A model generated the notes under the pieces. That model did no database searches and was not told where the DNA came from. It saw only the letters and a program-made list of their open reading frames with translations. From Sphingobium abikonense NBRC 16140 (GTDB lineage: Bacteria; Pseudomonadota; Alphaproteobacteria; Sphingomonadales; Sphingomonadaceae), in assembly GCF_001598335.1 (NCBI RefSeq), contig NZ_BCYT01000001.1, forward strand, positions 186,001 to 250,000: 64,000 bases of DNA. The letters are read 5' to 3'. Every line of letters starts with the position of its first letter. Within the stretch, counting starts at the first letter, position 1. Both the position numbers and the translations under genes were made by a program. Of this stretch, positions 45,947-56,400 are shown piece after piece.

Positions 45947-48295
45947 ATGACGGCGCTGTCGCCTGTAGCCGCGATGATTTTGGGCATTGTACTCGCCCTC
46001 TGGCTGGGTGCGGCCATCTGGGCGGTGATGAGCGGCCAGCGCATGCGTCGGGACGGCACGCAGTCGCAGGGCAAGATCGACCGTCTGACCATGTTGCTGG
46101 CGTCCGCGCCGGCGGCGCCGGTAATCGTTCATCCCGATGGACGACTGGAGGCGGCGGACAGGCTCGCCAAATGGCTTGGCCGCACCCGCGCGCCCAATTT
46201 TCTCTCAGAATTGACCGCCGAAGATGGCGGGATCGAGCCGGAAGACGCCGGGGCGCTTGCGCAGGATATTGCGGCGGCCCAGCGCGCCGGCAAAAGCTTC
46301 GCGCGTGCCGTCCGGGGCATCAATTCCACCCGGCTGCTGCTCGTTCGCGGGGCGCCCGCTGGCCCGGAACTGGCTGATAGCGGCGGGGTTCTGCTATGGG
46401 TTTTTGACGCTACTGACAGCCAGGCCGAAATCCAGTCGCTGCGAAGTCAGGTCGCGCAATTGCGGGAGGCACTGGAGGCGCTTGCCGGCTTGGTGGAAGC
46501 GGCGCCCTTCCCGATGTGGCATCGCACCTCCGACCTTCGGCTCAGTCTGGTCAACAGCGCCTATGTCCGCGCTGTTGATGCTGAGGACGCTGCCGATGTC
46601 ATCGCTCAGGGCATCGAGCTCGTCGAGTCGGTGGGCGGCGTCCCGCCGGAAGCCGCTGCAGCGGATGCGATGGCGCGCGATCAATTGGTGGAACGCATGG
46701 TGCCTGCCACGATCGACGGCGAACGGCGGATGATGCGCGTCGTCGACGTGCCATTAGGGGAGGCTGGCATCGCTGGTTACGCGGTCGATCAGCACGAACT
46801 GGAGCAAGCGCGGGTAGAGGGGCGGCGCATCGAAGCGGCGCAACGCGACCTGCTCGACCGTTTGTCCGCAGGCGTCGCCCGCTTCGGCTCCGATCGCACG
46901 CTGCGCTTCTGGAACCAGCCTTTCATGAGCCTATTTGGCCTGCGGCAGGAGGCTCTGGCGGACGCACCCGTTTTCGAGCGTGTCCTGGACCAGATGCGCG
47001 ACGCCCGTCGCCTGCCCGAGCATCGCGATTTCCCGGCCTGGCGGTCCGAGCGGCGCGACTGGTTCCTGTCGCCTGAACCTCTGGAAGAGAATTGGCTGCT
47101 GCAGGACGGCACCCATTTGCGCGTCTACGCCCAGCCGCTCCCCGATGGCGGGTTGCTGCTGATTTTCGAGGACCGGACGGAACAGGTGCAACTTTCGAGC
47201 GCGCGGGACACGCTGCTGCGCGTTCGAACAGCTACATTTGATAATCTGTTCGAATCGATCGGCGTCTTTGCCGCGGATGGTCGCCTGCAAATGTGGAACA
47301 GCCGGTTCCGTATGATCTGGGGCGCGAGCGAGGAACTGCTGGCCACCCATCCGCGCATCGACGACCTCATGCGCGACGTGCAATCCTGCCTCGCCAAGCC
47401 CGAGCAAGGCAATCTGGTCCGCGAACTGGTGCGCGCCGCCACGGTGGAGCGCAAGCAGCGCATGGGGCATGTCGGCTTTGCCGATGGCCGCATTTTCGAA
47501 TTCGCCGCCATTCCGCTACCCGACGGCAATGCGCTTTTCACTATGCTGGATGTGACGGACAGCCGCCGGGTCGAGCAGGTGCTGCGCGATCGCAATGAAG
47601 CGCTGGAGCAGGCGGACAAGATCAAGACCGCCTTCGTCACCAATATGAGCTATGAATTGCGCACGCCGCTGACGACCATAGCGGGGTTCGCCGAAATGAT
47701 GAGTGCCGGCTATGCAGGCGAACTGCCTGAACCGGCCCAGGACTATGTCGCCGGTATCCTTCAAAGCACGGGCCGTCTGTCGATGCTGATCGACAATGTG
47801 CTGGACCTGACGCAGAGCGAGGCAGGCACCTTGCCGATTGAGCGACTTCCCGTCGATCTTGGCGCGCTGGCCAGCGCGCGCGTCGAGCGATTGCGGGGGG
47901 AAGCTGCGTCCAAGGGCATGGACCTGGCGCTTGACCTCACGCCTGCTATGGGCGTGGTGCGCGGGGACGAGCGGCGGATCAGCCAATGTATCGACCATCT
48001 GTTGGAAAACGCCTTGACCTATTGCAGCCGGGGCGCCCGCATCCTGCTGCATGGCGATGGCACGGCCGACCGGGCGCGCATCGTCATTTCGGACAATGGG
48101 CCTGGCATTCCAACCGAGCGGCAGCAGGCCATTTTCGAGCCGCTGGTGCGGGCAGAACAAGCGCGCAGCGGCGCCAAGGCGGGCATGGGTCTGCCCCTGG
48201 CCCGCCAGTTTGTGCAGGCGCATGGCGGCACGCTGGAGCTTGTGTCCCAGAAAGGGCAGGGGACAATGATCCTAATCGAACTACCCCGTGGCTGA
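45947..48295 (+). CDS. divL: DivL-like cell-cycle kinase (HisKA pseudo-site with Tyr instead of His)
   Basis: A 782-residue PAS-containing sensor kinase with one membrane segment at about residues 4-27. PAS-like repeats lie in the middle (about 165-525, with DLRLSLVNSAYVRAVD, RTLRFWNQPFMSLF and RLQMWNSRFRMIW). The dimerisation helix reads MSYELRTPLTTIAGF, with Tyr569 exactly where the phosphoacceptor His should be. The ATPase domain is intact (HLLENAL, G1 DNGPGIP at about 716, G2 GMGLPLA at about 746). Caulobacter DivL has the same Tyr substitution, similar length and one N-terminal helix. It acts as a CckA cofactor in CtrA control. First gene of a long overlapping run ending with trxA. Confidence 0.88.
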   Translation: MTALSPVAAMILGIVLALWLGAAIWAVMSGQRMRRDGTQSQGKIDRLTMLLASAPAAPVIVHPDGRLEAADRLAKWLGRTRAPNFLSELTAEDGGIEPEDAGALAQDIAAAQRAGKSFARAVRGINSTRLLLVRGAPAGPELADSGGVLLWVFDATDSQAEIQSLRSQVAQLREALEALAGLVEAAPFPMWHRTSDLRLSLVNSAYVRAVDAEDAADVIAQGIELVESVGGVPPEAAAADAMARDQLVERMVPATIDGERRMMRVVDVPLGEAGIAGYAVDQHELEQARVEGRRIEAAQRDLLDRLSAGVARFGSDRTLRFWNQPFMSLFGLRQEALADAPVFERVLDQMRDARRLPEHRDFPAWRSERRDWFLSPEPLEENWLLQDGTHLRVYAQPLPDGGLLLIFEDRTEQVQLSSARDTLLRVRTATFDNLFESIGVFAADGRLQMWNSRFRMIWGASEELLATHPRIDDLMRDVQSCLAKPEQGNLVRELVRAATVERKQRMGHVGFADGRIFEFAAIPLPDGNALFTMLDVTDSRRVEQVLRDRNEALEQADKIKTAFVTNMSYELRTPLTTIAGFAEMMSAGYAGELPEPAQDYVAGILQSTGRLSMLIDNVLDLTQSEAGTLPIERLPVDLGALASARVERLRGEAASKGMDLALDLTPAMGVVRGDERRISQCIDHLLENALTYCSRGARILLHGDGTADRARIVISDNGPGIPTERQQAIFEPLVRAEQARSGAKAGMGLPLARQFVQAHGGTLELVSQKGQGTMILIELPRG

Positions 48296-48746
48296 TCTGG
48301 TTGTCGATCTGCCCGACGAATCGACCATGGTGGCGTTCGGCCGACGCCTTGCCCAGCACGTGCGAATCGGCGACGTGATCGCGCTGGAGGGCGGGCTTGG
48401 CGCGGGGAAAACCACGCTGGCGCGCGGTTTGCTGGAAGCGCTCGGCCTGCAAGGCGAAGCGCCCAGCCCCAGCTTCGCCATCGTCCAGCCCTATGATGTG
48501 CCGGAAGTCCGGCTACCTGTTACGCATGTCGATCTGTATCGGCTGGACGACGTCGCGGAAACGGAAGAATTGGCGCTGGGCGACTATCTGATGGACGCAA
48601 TGCTGTTGATCGAATGGCCCGATCGGCTGGGGGCTTCGCTTTGGCCGCACAGCCTGCGCCTTACCATAGAGATATTGGAGGACGGCGCGCGACGCTTGAC
48701 AGCGGACGTGCCGGGCGCTTGGACGGACCGATGGTCCCAGATTTGA
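48288..48746 (+). CDS. tsaE: tRNA threonylcarbamoyladenosine biosynthesis ATPase TsaE
   Basis: A 152-residue P-loop protein needed with TsaB/TsaD for t6A37 modification of ANN-decoding tRNAs. Walker A LEGGLGAGKTTLARGLLEAL is near residues 33-52. The conserved SPSFAIVQPYD and HVDLYRLD segments follow, then LIEWPDRLG. The GTG start at 48288 overlaps the end of divL by 8 bp, and the gene overlaps amgK by 16 bp, so translation is probably coupled. Length and motifs are standard. Confidence 0.95.
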   Translation: MADLVVDLPDESTMVAFGRRLAQHVRIGDVIALEGGLGAGKTTLARGLLEALGLQGEAPSPSFAIVQPYDVPEVRLPVTHVDLYRLDDVAETEELALGDYLMDAMLLIEWPDRLGASLWPHSLRLTIEILEDGARRLTADVPGAWTDRWSQI

Positions 48747-49729
48747 TCCCGCCCGTTGCCGCCCCTGCTTTTCTCGCTCAGGCGGGCTGGGGTGATGCCG
48801 CAATCCTGCCGCTGGCATGTGACGCATCCTTCCGCCGCTATTTTCGTGTGGTCCGGTCCCACGGGCAGGCCGTGTTGATGGACGCGCCCCCGCCACAGGA
48901 AGATCCGCGTCCCTTCATCGCGATCGCCGAACGCTTGCGACAGGACGGCTTTGCAGCGCCGCGCATCTTGGCGCGCGATCTGGAACGGGGATTGGTGCTG
49001 ATCGAGGATTTTGGCGACCTGCGCGTCAAGGAACATCTGGACGTGCATCCAGGCGACGAATTGTCGGTCTATACGCGCGCTGTCGACCTGCTTGCAGAAT
49101 TGCATCGGTTGCCGCCCGCCGATTTGCCCCCCTATGATCGCGCTGTCTACCAGCGGGAAACCGGCTTGCTGACGGAATATTTCTGCCCCGCTGTTGGCGT
49201 CTCGGTCGATGTCGATGCCTATGTTGGCGCGTGGGATCAGGTGCTGCCTCTGGTCGAGCAATCGGTCAGCGCGCCGGTCACAGTGCTGCGCGACTATCAT
49301 GCCGAAAATATCATGCTGATCGACGATCCGACGTCGCATGGCCTGGGGCTGCTCGATTTCCAGGACGCTTTGGTCGGCCACCCAGCCTATGATCTTGTGT
49401 CCTTGTTGCAGGATGCGCGGCGCGACGTTCCTCTGGCGGTGGAGGCAGCGATGCTGGATCATTATCGCGCCATCGCGTCGCCGCCCGCGGACTTCGACGC
49501 GGCCTATGCCGTGTTGGGCGCTCAGCGCAACGCCAAGATCATCGGCATCTTCACGCGCCTGTGGAAGCGCGATGGCAAGCCGCGTTATCTGTCCTATCTG
49601 CCGCGCATGTGGGGCCTGCTGGAGCGCGATCTGGCCCATCCCGCGTTGGCGCCGGTCGCGTCGTGGTTTGCGCAGAATATCCCGGCGGAAAAGCGGCATC
49701 GCGCGCTTGAAGCCCACGCGCTGGCATAA
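48731..49729 (+). CDS. amgK: N-acetylmuramate/N-acetylglucosamine kinase (AmgK)
   Basis: A 332-residue aminoglycoside-phosphotransferase-fold kinase. The catalytic loop VLRDYHAENIMLID, and LLDFQDALVGHPAYDLVSLL with the metal-binding Asp, match the AmgK family, as does the N-terminal segment DASFRRYFRV. AmgK phosphorylates MurNAc at C1. MurU then makes UDP-MurNAc, bypassing de novo synthesis and fosfomycin inhibition. The murU gene follows directly, which strengthens the call. The ATG at 48731 (MVPDLIPPVAA) overlaps tsaE by 16 bp. Confidence 0.92.
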   Translation: MVPDLIPPVAAPAFLAQAGWGDAAILPLACDASFRRYFRVVRSHGQAVLMDAPPPQEDPRPFIAIAERLRQDGFAAPRILARDLERGLVLIEDFGDLRVKEHLDVHPGDELSVYTRAVDLLAELHRLPPADLPPYDRAVYQRETGLLTEYFCPAVGVSVDVDAYVGAWDQVLPLVEQSVSAPVTVLRDYHAENIMLIDDPTSHGLGLLDFQDALVGHPAYDLVSLLQDARRDVPLAVEAAMLDHYRAIASPPADFDAAYAVLGAQRNAKIIGIFTRLWKRDGKPRYLSYLPRMWGLLERDLAHPALAPVASWFAQNIPAEKRHRALEAHALA

Positions 49730-49736
49730 GGCGGCG

Positions 49737-50450
49737 ATGATGATCGATACGGCGATGCTGATGGCGGCGGGGCTGGGCAAACGGATGCGTCCGCTTACCG
49801 CCACGCGCCCAAAACCCCTGGTCAAGGTGGCGGGCAAGCCCCTGATGGACCATGCGCTCGATCGGCTGGAGGCCGGGGGCGTGCGCAAGGTAGTGGTGAA
49901 CGTCCATTATCTCGCCGACACGGTCGAAGCCCATCTGAAGGCGCGGAAGTGCGGGCTAGAATTCATCGTTTCCGACGAGCGTGCCAAGCTGCTGGAAACA
50001 GGCGGCGGCCTCATGCAGGCCAAGCCCTTGCTCGGGGACCAGCCCTTCTTCTGCGTCAATAGCGACAATTTCTGGGTGGATGGTCCAACGGAAACCTTCG
50101 CCATGATGCGCCGGGTCTGGGATCCCGCGCGCATGGATGCGTTGCTGCTGCTCGTGCCGCAGGCGCGCGCCTATTGCCACAGCGGAATGGGCGACTTTCG
50201 GATGGACGCCGATGGCCGGTTGACCCGGCGCCGGGAAGGGCATGTCGCGCCTTTCGTCTATATCGGCATTCAGATATTGTCGCCAGCGCTGCTGGTCGAC
50301 CCGCCGGGTGACGTTTTTTCCACTAATATCTTCTGGAATCGGGCGATCGAGGCGGGGCGGCTATTCGGCGTATCGCACCAGGGATTATGGTTTGATGTCG
50401 GGACGCCGGCGGCGATCCCGGCGGTGGAATCCACGCTCGCTCATGGGTGA
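49737..50450 (+). CDS. murU: N-acetylmuramate alpha-1-phosphate uridylyltransferase (MurU)
   Basis: A 237-residue nucleotidyltransferase. The signature MLMAAGLGKRMRPLTATRPK with KPLVKVAGKPL is at the N-terminus, LETGGGLMQAKPLLG in the middle, and NSDNFWVDG carries the metal-binding Asp. It follows amgK by 7 bp, the same pairing as in the peptidoglycan recycling pathway of Pseudomonas and Caulobacter. The start is ATG 49737, with AAGG five nt before; ATG 49740 is the next codon. Its end overlaps addB by 8 bp. Confidence 0.93.
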   Translation: MMIDTAMLMAAGLGKRMRPLTATRPKPLVKVAGKPLMDHALDRLEAGGVRKVVVNVHYLADTVEAHLKARKCGLEFIVSDERAKLLETGGGLMQAKPLLGDQPFFCVNSDNFWVDGPTETFAMMRRVWDPARMDALLLLVPQARAYCHSGMGDFRMDADGRLTRRREGHVAPFVYIGIQILSPALLVDPPGDVFSTNIFWNRAIEAGRLFGVSHQGLWFDVGTPAAIPAVESTLAHG

Positions 50451-53412
50451 ACGCGGTCGGCCTGCCCTGTTCACCATTCCGGCGCACCGGGCCTTCGCCG
50501 ACGCGCTGGTGACGGGGCTGTTGGCACAGCATCGCGGCGACGTGATGGCGCTGGCGCAGGCCATGGTCCTGTTGCCAAACAATCGCGCCATTCGTGCGGT
50601 TCGCGACGCCTTCGTGCGGCAATCGGGTGGCGGACTACTGCTTCCCCGCCTGATAGCGATTGGCGATCCCGATCTGGGTGAACAAGTTGGGGGCGCGCTC
50701 GACCCGCTGGGCGAAGAGGAGCCGATCCCACCTGCTATCTCGCCGATGCGGCGGCACATGATGCTGGCGCGCATGGTGCAGGATGTTCGGCCCGACGTCG
50801 ACGCGGGTCAGGCTCTCCAACTTGGTCAGGCCCTTGGCGCGGTGCTCGACCAGATGCAGGTTGAACGAGTGGAGCCCCGCGCGCTGCGCGATCTGGATCT
50901 TTCGGCCGACCTGTCGCGGCACTGGCAAGCATCGCTGACGCTGTTCGAGATATTGATCACGCGCTGGCCCGCCGAACTGGCCCGGATCGGCTGCATCGAC
51001 CTTGCCGACCGGCGCAATTGTCTGTTCGATCGGCTTGCGACCCGATGGGCGCTGCATCCACCCTCCGGTTTCGTGGTTGCCGCCGGCATTTCGACCACGG
51101 CTCCAGCGGTTGCCCGACTGCTCCGCTGCATCGCCGAGATGCCCGGCGGCATGGTGGTATTTGCCGGGTTGGACCAGCATATGGATGCCGATGCCTGGGG
51201 TGCGATCGGTCCGTTCGATCCCGACCCCGCCACCAAGCAGCGCGCGCCCGGCCACGAAAGCCACCCGCAATATGCGCTCAAGCAATTGCTCGACCGCATG
51301 AGCGCGACCCGCGACGATGTCGCGCAATGGCGGTGGGGCAGCGAGCATGATGCCCGCGCGGTGCGGGGGCGCAATATTTCCAACGCGATGCTGCCGCCCC
51401 GCTTAACAAGCCGCTGGCGCGACCTCAAGACGGCGGATCGATCGCTGTCAGGGGTCGAGGCATTGGAAGTCGCCACGCCGGGTGAGGAGGCGCAGGCGAT
51501 CGCCATTGCCCTTCGGGAAGCCCTGGAAACGCCGGGTCGCACCGCAGCGCTCGTGACCCCAGACCGGCAACTGGCGACGCGCGTGTCGGCGCATTTACGC
51601 CGCTGGGGCATCGAAGCAGACGATAGCGCCGGGCAGCCGCTCTCGCGCCTCCCTCCCGGAACCTTGCTGATCGCGATCGCCCAGGCAGTGGCCGAACGGT
51701 TTGCGCCGGTGCCGCTGCTGACATTGCTCAAGCATCCGCTGGTAATGCGCGGTGAGGGGCGGATCGCCTGGCTAGAAGGGGTGCGCGGGCTCGACCTGTT
51801 ACTCCGTGGGCCGCGTCCGCAGGCCGGGCTTTTGGGCATAGACCTTCTGCTGCGGCCCCGCGATGACGATCGGCAGCGCGCGCTACGCGAACAGGTGCGC
51901 GCCTGGTGGCCAGCGGCCCGCGTCTTGCTGGAGCCGCTTGAAAACGCGTTCGTCGCGCCAACGGGCCTCGCCGGCCAGCTAGCCGCGCTGCGGGAGAGCG
52001 CGAGCACCTTGTCAGCGGATGCGATCTGGGCGGGGCATCATGGTCACGCCGCCGCCGACCTGTTCGCGGAGATGGAGGCCGCCGCGCTGGAAGGGCCACG
52101 GCAGGCTGATGTCCGCGCCTTGCCCGCGCTGCTGGATGACATGATGAGCGGCCAGTCGGTTCGCCCGCCACAGGGCGGCCATCCTCGGCTGGCCATTCTA
52201 GGCTTGATCGAAGCGCGCCTCACTCAAGCCGATCTGATGATTCTGGGCGGCCTCAATGAGGGGATCTGGCCCGGCCTGCCAGCGCCTGACCCCTGGCTCG
52301 CACCGCGCATCCGGCGCGACCTGGGCCTGCCAGGATTGGAGACGCGCATCGGGCTGGCCGCGCATGATTTTGCCGGCGCGTTGGGTGCACCCCGCGTGCT
52401 CATCACTCGCGCGCGGCGCAGTAGCGGCGGCCCGGCCGTGGCATCGCGCCTGTGGCTGCGCCTGAAAGCGATGGCTGGACCACAATGGAAGACCGCCGAT
52501 CGCTATGCAGCAATGGCTCGCGGCATGGATGCGCCATCGGCTTATGCTCCAGCCAGACGTCCTGCGCCGTCGCCTCCTCTGACTGCCCGGCCGCGCGTCA
52601 TTCCCGTCACTGATGTTGATCGGTTGAAGGCCGACCCGTTCGCCTTTTACGCCCGCCGCATACTGCGCCTTTCGCGGCTCGACACTGTAGATGCCGACGC
52701 CGGCCCGGCCTGGCGCGGGACGGCGGTTCATGACGTGCTGCAACGCTGGGCGGAAGCAGGCACGCTCGACCCTGCCGACCTGGAAGCACGTGCCCGCGCC
52801 ATGTTCGACCAGCCCGAAGTCCACCCGCTGCTCAAGGCCCTGTGGCAACCGCGCCTCATCCAATCCATCCGCTGGATCGCCGAAGAAGTCGCGCGTGACA
52901 AGGCCGAAGGCCGCGTGATCCTGTCGGTCGAACAGGAAGGCCGGGCGGAGGTCGCGGGAGTCACGCTGATGGGGAAAGCCGACAGGCTCGACCGACTGGC
53001 GGACGGGCGGATTGGCATCATCGATTACAAGACCGGCAAACCGCCCAGCGCGCGGCAGGTGAAGGCGGGCTTTTCCCTGCAACTAGGCCTTCTTGGCGTG
53101 ATCGCGGAAATGGGCGGCTTTGAGGGGTTGGAGCCTATGCCAAAGGCCGGCGATTTCGAATATTGGTCACTCGCGAAGAAGGGGGACCAGTTCGGCTACC
53201 GTGAACGGCCGGTCGACCCGATGGGCAAGCGCGACAAGATCGTGACCGAGGAGTTCACAGCCCACGCTCATGCGCATTTTGAAACGTTGGCGAACGACTA
53301 TCTGCTGGGCAGCGCGCCTTTCGTCGCGCAGCTCAATCCCGAGATCGCCAACTATGGCGATTATGACCAGCTGATGCGGCTGGAAGAATGGTATGGCCGT
53401 GAAGATGGCTAA
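50443..53412 (+). CDS. addB: double-strand break repair protein AddB
   Basis: A 989-residue partner of AddA in the AddAB helicase-nuclease that processes DNA ends for RecA. The N-terminal half is an inactive helicase-like region. LMILGGLNEGIWPGLPAPDP (about 600) is the usual AddB landmark. The C-terminal PD-(D/E)xK nuclease shows GKADRLDRLADGRIGIIDYK with TGKPP. The four-cysteine iron-sulfur signature of Bacillus AddB is not visible; this is the shorter alphaproteobacterial form. The start at 50443 (MGERGRPALFTIPAH) overlaps murU by 8 bp, and the longer open frame upstream lies within murU and is rejected. Confidence 0.94.
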   Translation: MGERGRPALFTIPAHRAFADALVTGLLAQHRGDVMALAQAMVLLPNNRAIRAVRDAFVRQSGGGLLLPRLIAIGDPDLGEQVGGALDPLGEEEPIPPAISPMRRHMMLARMVQDVRPDVDAGQALQLGQALGAVLDQMQVERVEPRALRDLDLSADLSRHWQASLTLFEILITRWPAELARIGCIDLADRRNCLFDRLATRWALHPPSGFVVAAGISTTAPAVARLLRCIAEMPGGMVVFAGLDQHMDADAWGAIGPFDPDPATKQRAPGHESHPQYALKQLLDRMSATRDDVAQWRWGSEHDARAVRGRNISNAMLPPRLTSRWRDLKTADRSLSGVEALEVATPGEEAQAIAIALREALETPGRTAALVTPDRQLATRVSAHLRRWGIEADDSAGQPLSRLPPGTLLIAIAQAVAERFAPVPLLTLLKHPLVMRGEGRIAWLEGVRGLDLLLRGPRPQAGLLGIDLLLRPRDDDRQRALREQVRAWWPAARVLLEPLENAFVAPTGLAGQLAALRESASTLSADAIWAGHHGHAAADLFAEMEAAALEGPRQADVRALPALLDDMMSGQSVRPPQGGHPRLAILGLIEARLTQADLMILGGLNEGIWPGLPAPDPWLAPRIRRDLGLPGLETRIGLAAHDFAGALGAPRVLITRARRSSGGPAVASRLWLRLKAMAGPQWKTADRYAAMARGMDAPSAYAPARRPAPSPPLTARPRVIPVTDVDRLKADPFAFYARRILRLSRLDTVDADAGPAWRGTAVHDVLQRWAEAGTLDPADLEARARAMFDQPEVHPLLKALWQPRLIQSIRWIAEEVARDKAEGRVILSVEQEGRAEVAGVTLMGKADRLDRLADGRIGIIDYKTGKPPSARQVKAGFSLQLGLLGVIAEMGGFEGLEPMPKAGDFEYWSLAKKGDQFGYRERPVDPMGKRDKIVTEEFTAHAHAHFETLANDYLLGSAPFVAQLNPEIANYGDYDQLMRLEEWYGREDG

Positions 53413-56400
53413 GGCGGGCGCGCTTCAGAAACTGCTCGGCGATCAGGCGCGGGCCGCCGCGCCCGACGCCCATGTGTGGCTTTCGGCATCGGCAGGCACG
53501 GGCAAGACCCATGTCCTTACCGCGCGTGTTTTTCGCCTTCTGCTCCAAGGGGTGCGGCCGGAAAATATCCTGTGCCTGACCTTCACGAAAGCAGGCGCGG
53601 CCGAAATGGCCGACCGCATCCATGACCGGCTGGCGGCTTGGGTGCAGATGGATGGCCCGGCGCTGGCTGGCGACCTGATGGCGCTGGGCGAGGATCATGG
53701 ACCGGAAATGCAGGATCATGCCCGGCGCTTGTTCGCCGAAGTGCTGGAGTCTATTGGCGGCCTGCGCATTCAGACCATCCATGGTTTTTGCCAGCAATTG
53801 CTGGCGGCCTTTCCATTGGAGGCCGAATTGGCACCGGGGTTCCGCCCGTTGGACCAGCGCGAGCAATCCGCCTTGGCGCGGCAGACTTTGGCGGACCTGG
53901 TGGTGCGCGCCCAGGAAGAGGGCGACGACGCGTTGATGACCGCGCTGCAGGCGCTCAGCCTGCGATTGGGCGAGGGAGGCGCGGAAGCTTTCTTGCTGCG
54001 CTGCGCGGCACGGGGTGAGGCGATGGACAGCTTGCCGCCTGACATTGCTCCGTGGGTCGCTGCCGAACTGGGTCTGCCGGACGGTGACGTGGACCGGTGG
54101 TTGGCAGATCAGTGCCACGACGACGTGTTCGACATGCGCGCGCTCGACTGGATCGTGCGCGCCAATGTCGCTTGGGGCAAGGGTCGGGGGCTGGAGCGGT
54201 GCGACCGTATCGCCGCCTGGCGCGCACTCGATACGCCGGGCCGCGCGGCGAATTTGGCCGATTTGCATCGCGCCTGGGCCAAGGCGGATGGCGACATCAT
54301 CGATGCCAAGGGTTGGGTGCCACCGATCGACGGCTATGGCGACATGGCGGCGCGTTTGCACAGTCGCTGCGGCGAACTGATCGCCCTCAAGCTGCGCGCA
54401 GACTATGCCGCGCTGCTCGCGCAGGCCCTCTATGCCGGGCGGGCCTATGCGCGCGATTATGCGAGGGCCAAACATATGGCCGGCGCGGTCGATTTCGACG
54501 ATCTGATCGCGCGCGCGGCCGCGCTGCTGGAGCAACCCGGCATCGCAGAATGGATTCGTTACAAGTTGGACCAGCGAATCGATCATATCCTGGTCGATGA
54601 GGCGCAGGACACCAATGCTGCGCAATGGCGGATTGTCCGGACGCTGGCGGAGGAATTTTTCAGCGGCGCAGGCGCTAAGGGCGACAAGGTTCGCACCATC
54701 TTCACCGTCGGCGATTTCAAGCAGGCGATTTTCGGCTTTCAAGGCACCAGTCCCCAGAATTTTGCTGCCGCGCAATTATTGTTCCAGCGCGATGCAATGG
54801 GCGCAGGCCATGATTTTCACAGCCTGTCGCTTGACCGGAGTTTCCGATCCACACCGGCCGTTCTGGACGTGGTGGATCGCACTATTGCCACGCTGCGTGC
54901 CGAACGGCTTGGGCTGGAGGCGGGCGATGTGCGACATGACAGCGCCAATCGCCATCCGGGTGAAGTGATCCTGTGGAAGCCGGTCATTGCCAAGCTGACG
55001 GAGGATGCTGAAGGCGAAGAGGATTGGGCCGACGATCAGGATCGCGTGCTGGCGCAGCGCATCGCGCGGCAGATAAGGCAGTGGATCGACGATGGCGTGA
55101 TGCTGGAAAGCCGCGGGCGGCCAGTGCGCGCGGGCGACATCATGATCCTGGTGCGCCGACGCAGCGAACTGGCGCGGCTCATCGTCGCGCGCCTGTATGA
55201 GGAACAGGTGGCGGTCGCGGGCATCGACCGGTTGCGCCTCAACGCCCCACTCGCGGTGCGCGATCTGCTTGCCGCCTTGCGGTTCGCGGTTCAGCCCGAG
55301 GACGAACTCAACCTGGCGTCCTTGCTCGTTTCGCCGCTGATCGGTTGGACGCAGGAAGAACTGATGCAGCGGCTGGTCGGGCGTCGGACGGGTCTATGGC
55401 GGCATCTGACCCAGACGCTGGATGACGGAACACTACAGCCCTTGCGCGATCTGCTGGCGGTCGCGGATTTTTCGACGCCTTACCGCTATCTGGAGGCGAT
55501 ATTGTCCGGGCCGATGGACGGCCGCCGCAAGCTGATCTCGCGTCTGGGGGCGGAAGCCGCCGATCCGATCGAGGAACTGCTGAACGCTGCGCTCGCCTTC
55601 GAACAGGACGACCATCCCTCGCTCCAGCGCTTCATCGACTGGTTCGACCGGGGTGAGGTGGAAATAGTGCGCGATGCGGCAGGGCAGGGGAATATGCTGC
55701 GGCTGTTGACGGTGCATGGCGCAAAGGGGTTGCAGGCGCCGATCGTCATCCTGGCCGACGCCTGCCTGGACCCGGATGCGGGCAATCGCGCCGACATGCT
55801 GGAATGGCAGGGTTTGCCGATTCTTCCCCCGCGCAAGGCGGAGCGGCAGGGGCCGATCGGCGAGGTTGCGGAAGAGGCGGCCGCGATCGAGCGGGAGGAG
55901 CATTGGCGCCTGCTTTATGTGGCGCTGACCCGGGCCGAGGAAAAGCTGGTGGTTGCCGGATCATTGGGGCCACGGGCAAAGGGCGAAGTGAAGCCGGAAA
56001 GCTGGTTTGCCGCCGTCGAAGGCGCGATGGCGTCGCTCGGCGCGGAATGGGAGGCGGACCCGCTATGGGTCGCAGCGCGGCGCTGGTGCGGCACGGAGCC
56101 ATTGCCTTCCAAAGAGGCAGTGGTCGAGGAAGCGTCTGCCGAACCGGCAATCGACATGCCGTCCTGGCTGCGACAGGCCGCACCCGCCGAAGCGCGGCCG
56201 CCGCGACCGCTGGCGCCGTCGGCTCAGGTGGAGGATGATGTTCCCTATCCGCCGCCCACGCCCGCGATGCGAGCGGCGGCAGAGCGCGGACGCTGGTTGC
56301 ATGCCCTGTTCGAACGGTTGCCTGCCCTTGCATCGGATCAGCGCGCCCAGGCTGCCGACCGCTGGCTGACGCAACAGGGGCTTGCCGACGCAGCCGCGCG

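Noticed and set aside
48614..48730. Upstream extension of amgK inside tsaE
   Set aside because: It would overlap tsaE by more than 130 bp; the family sequence begins after the ATG at 48731.
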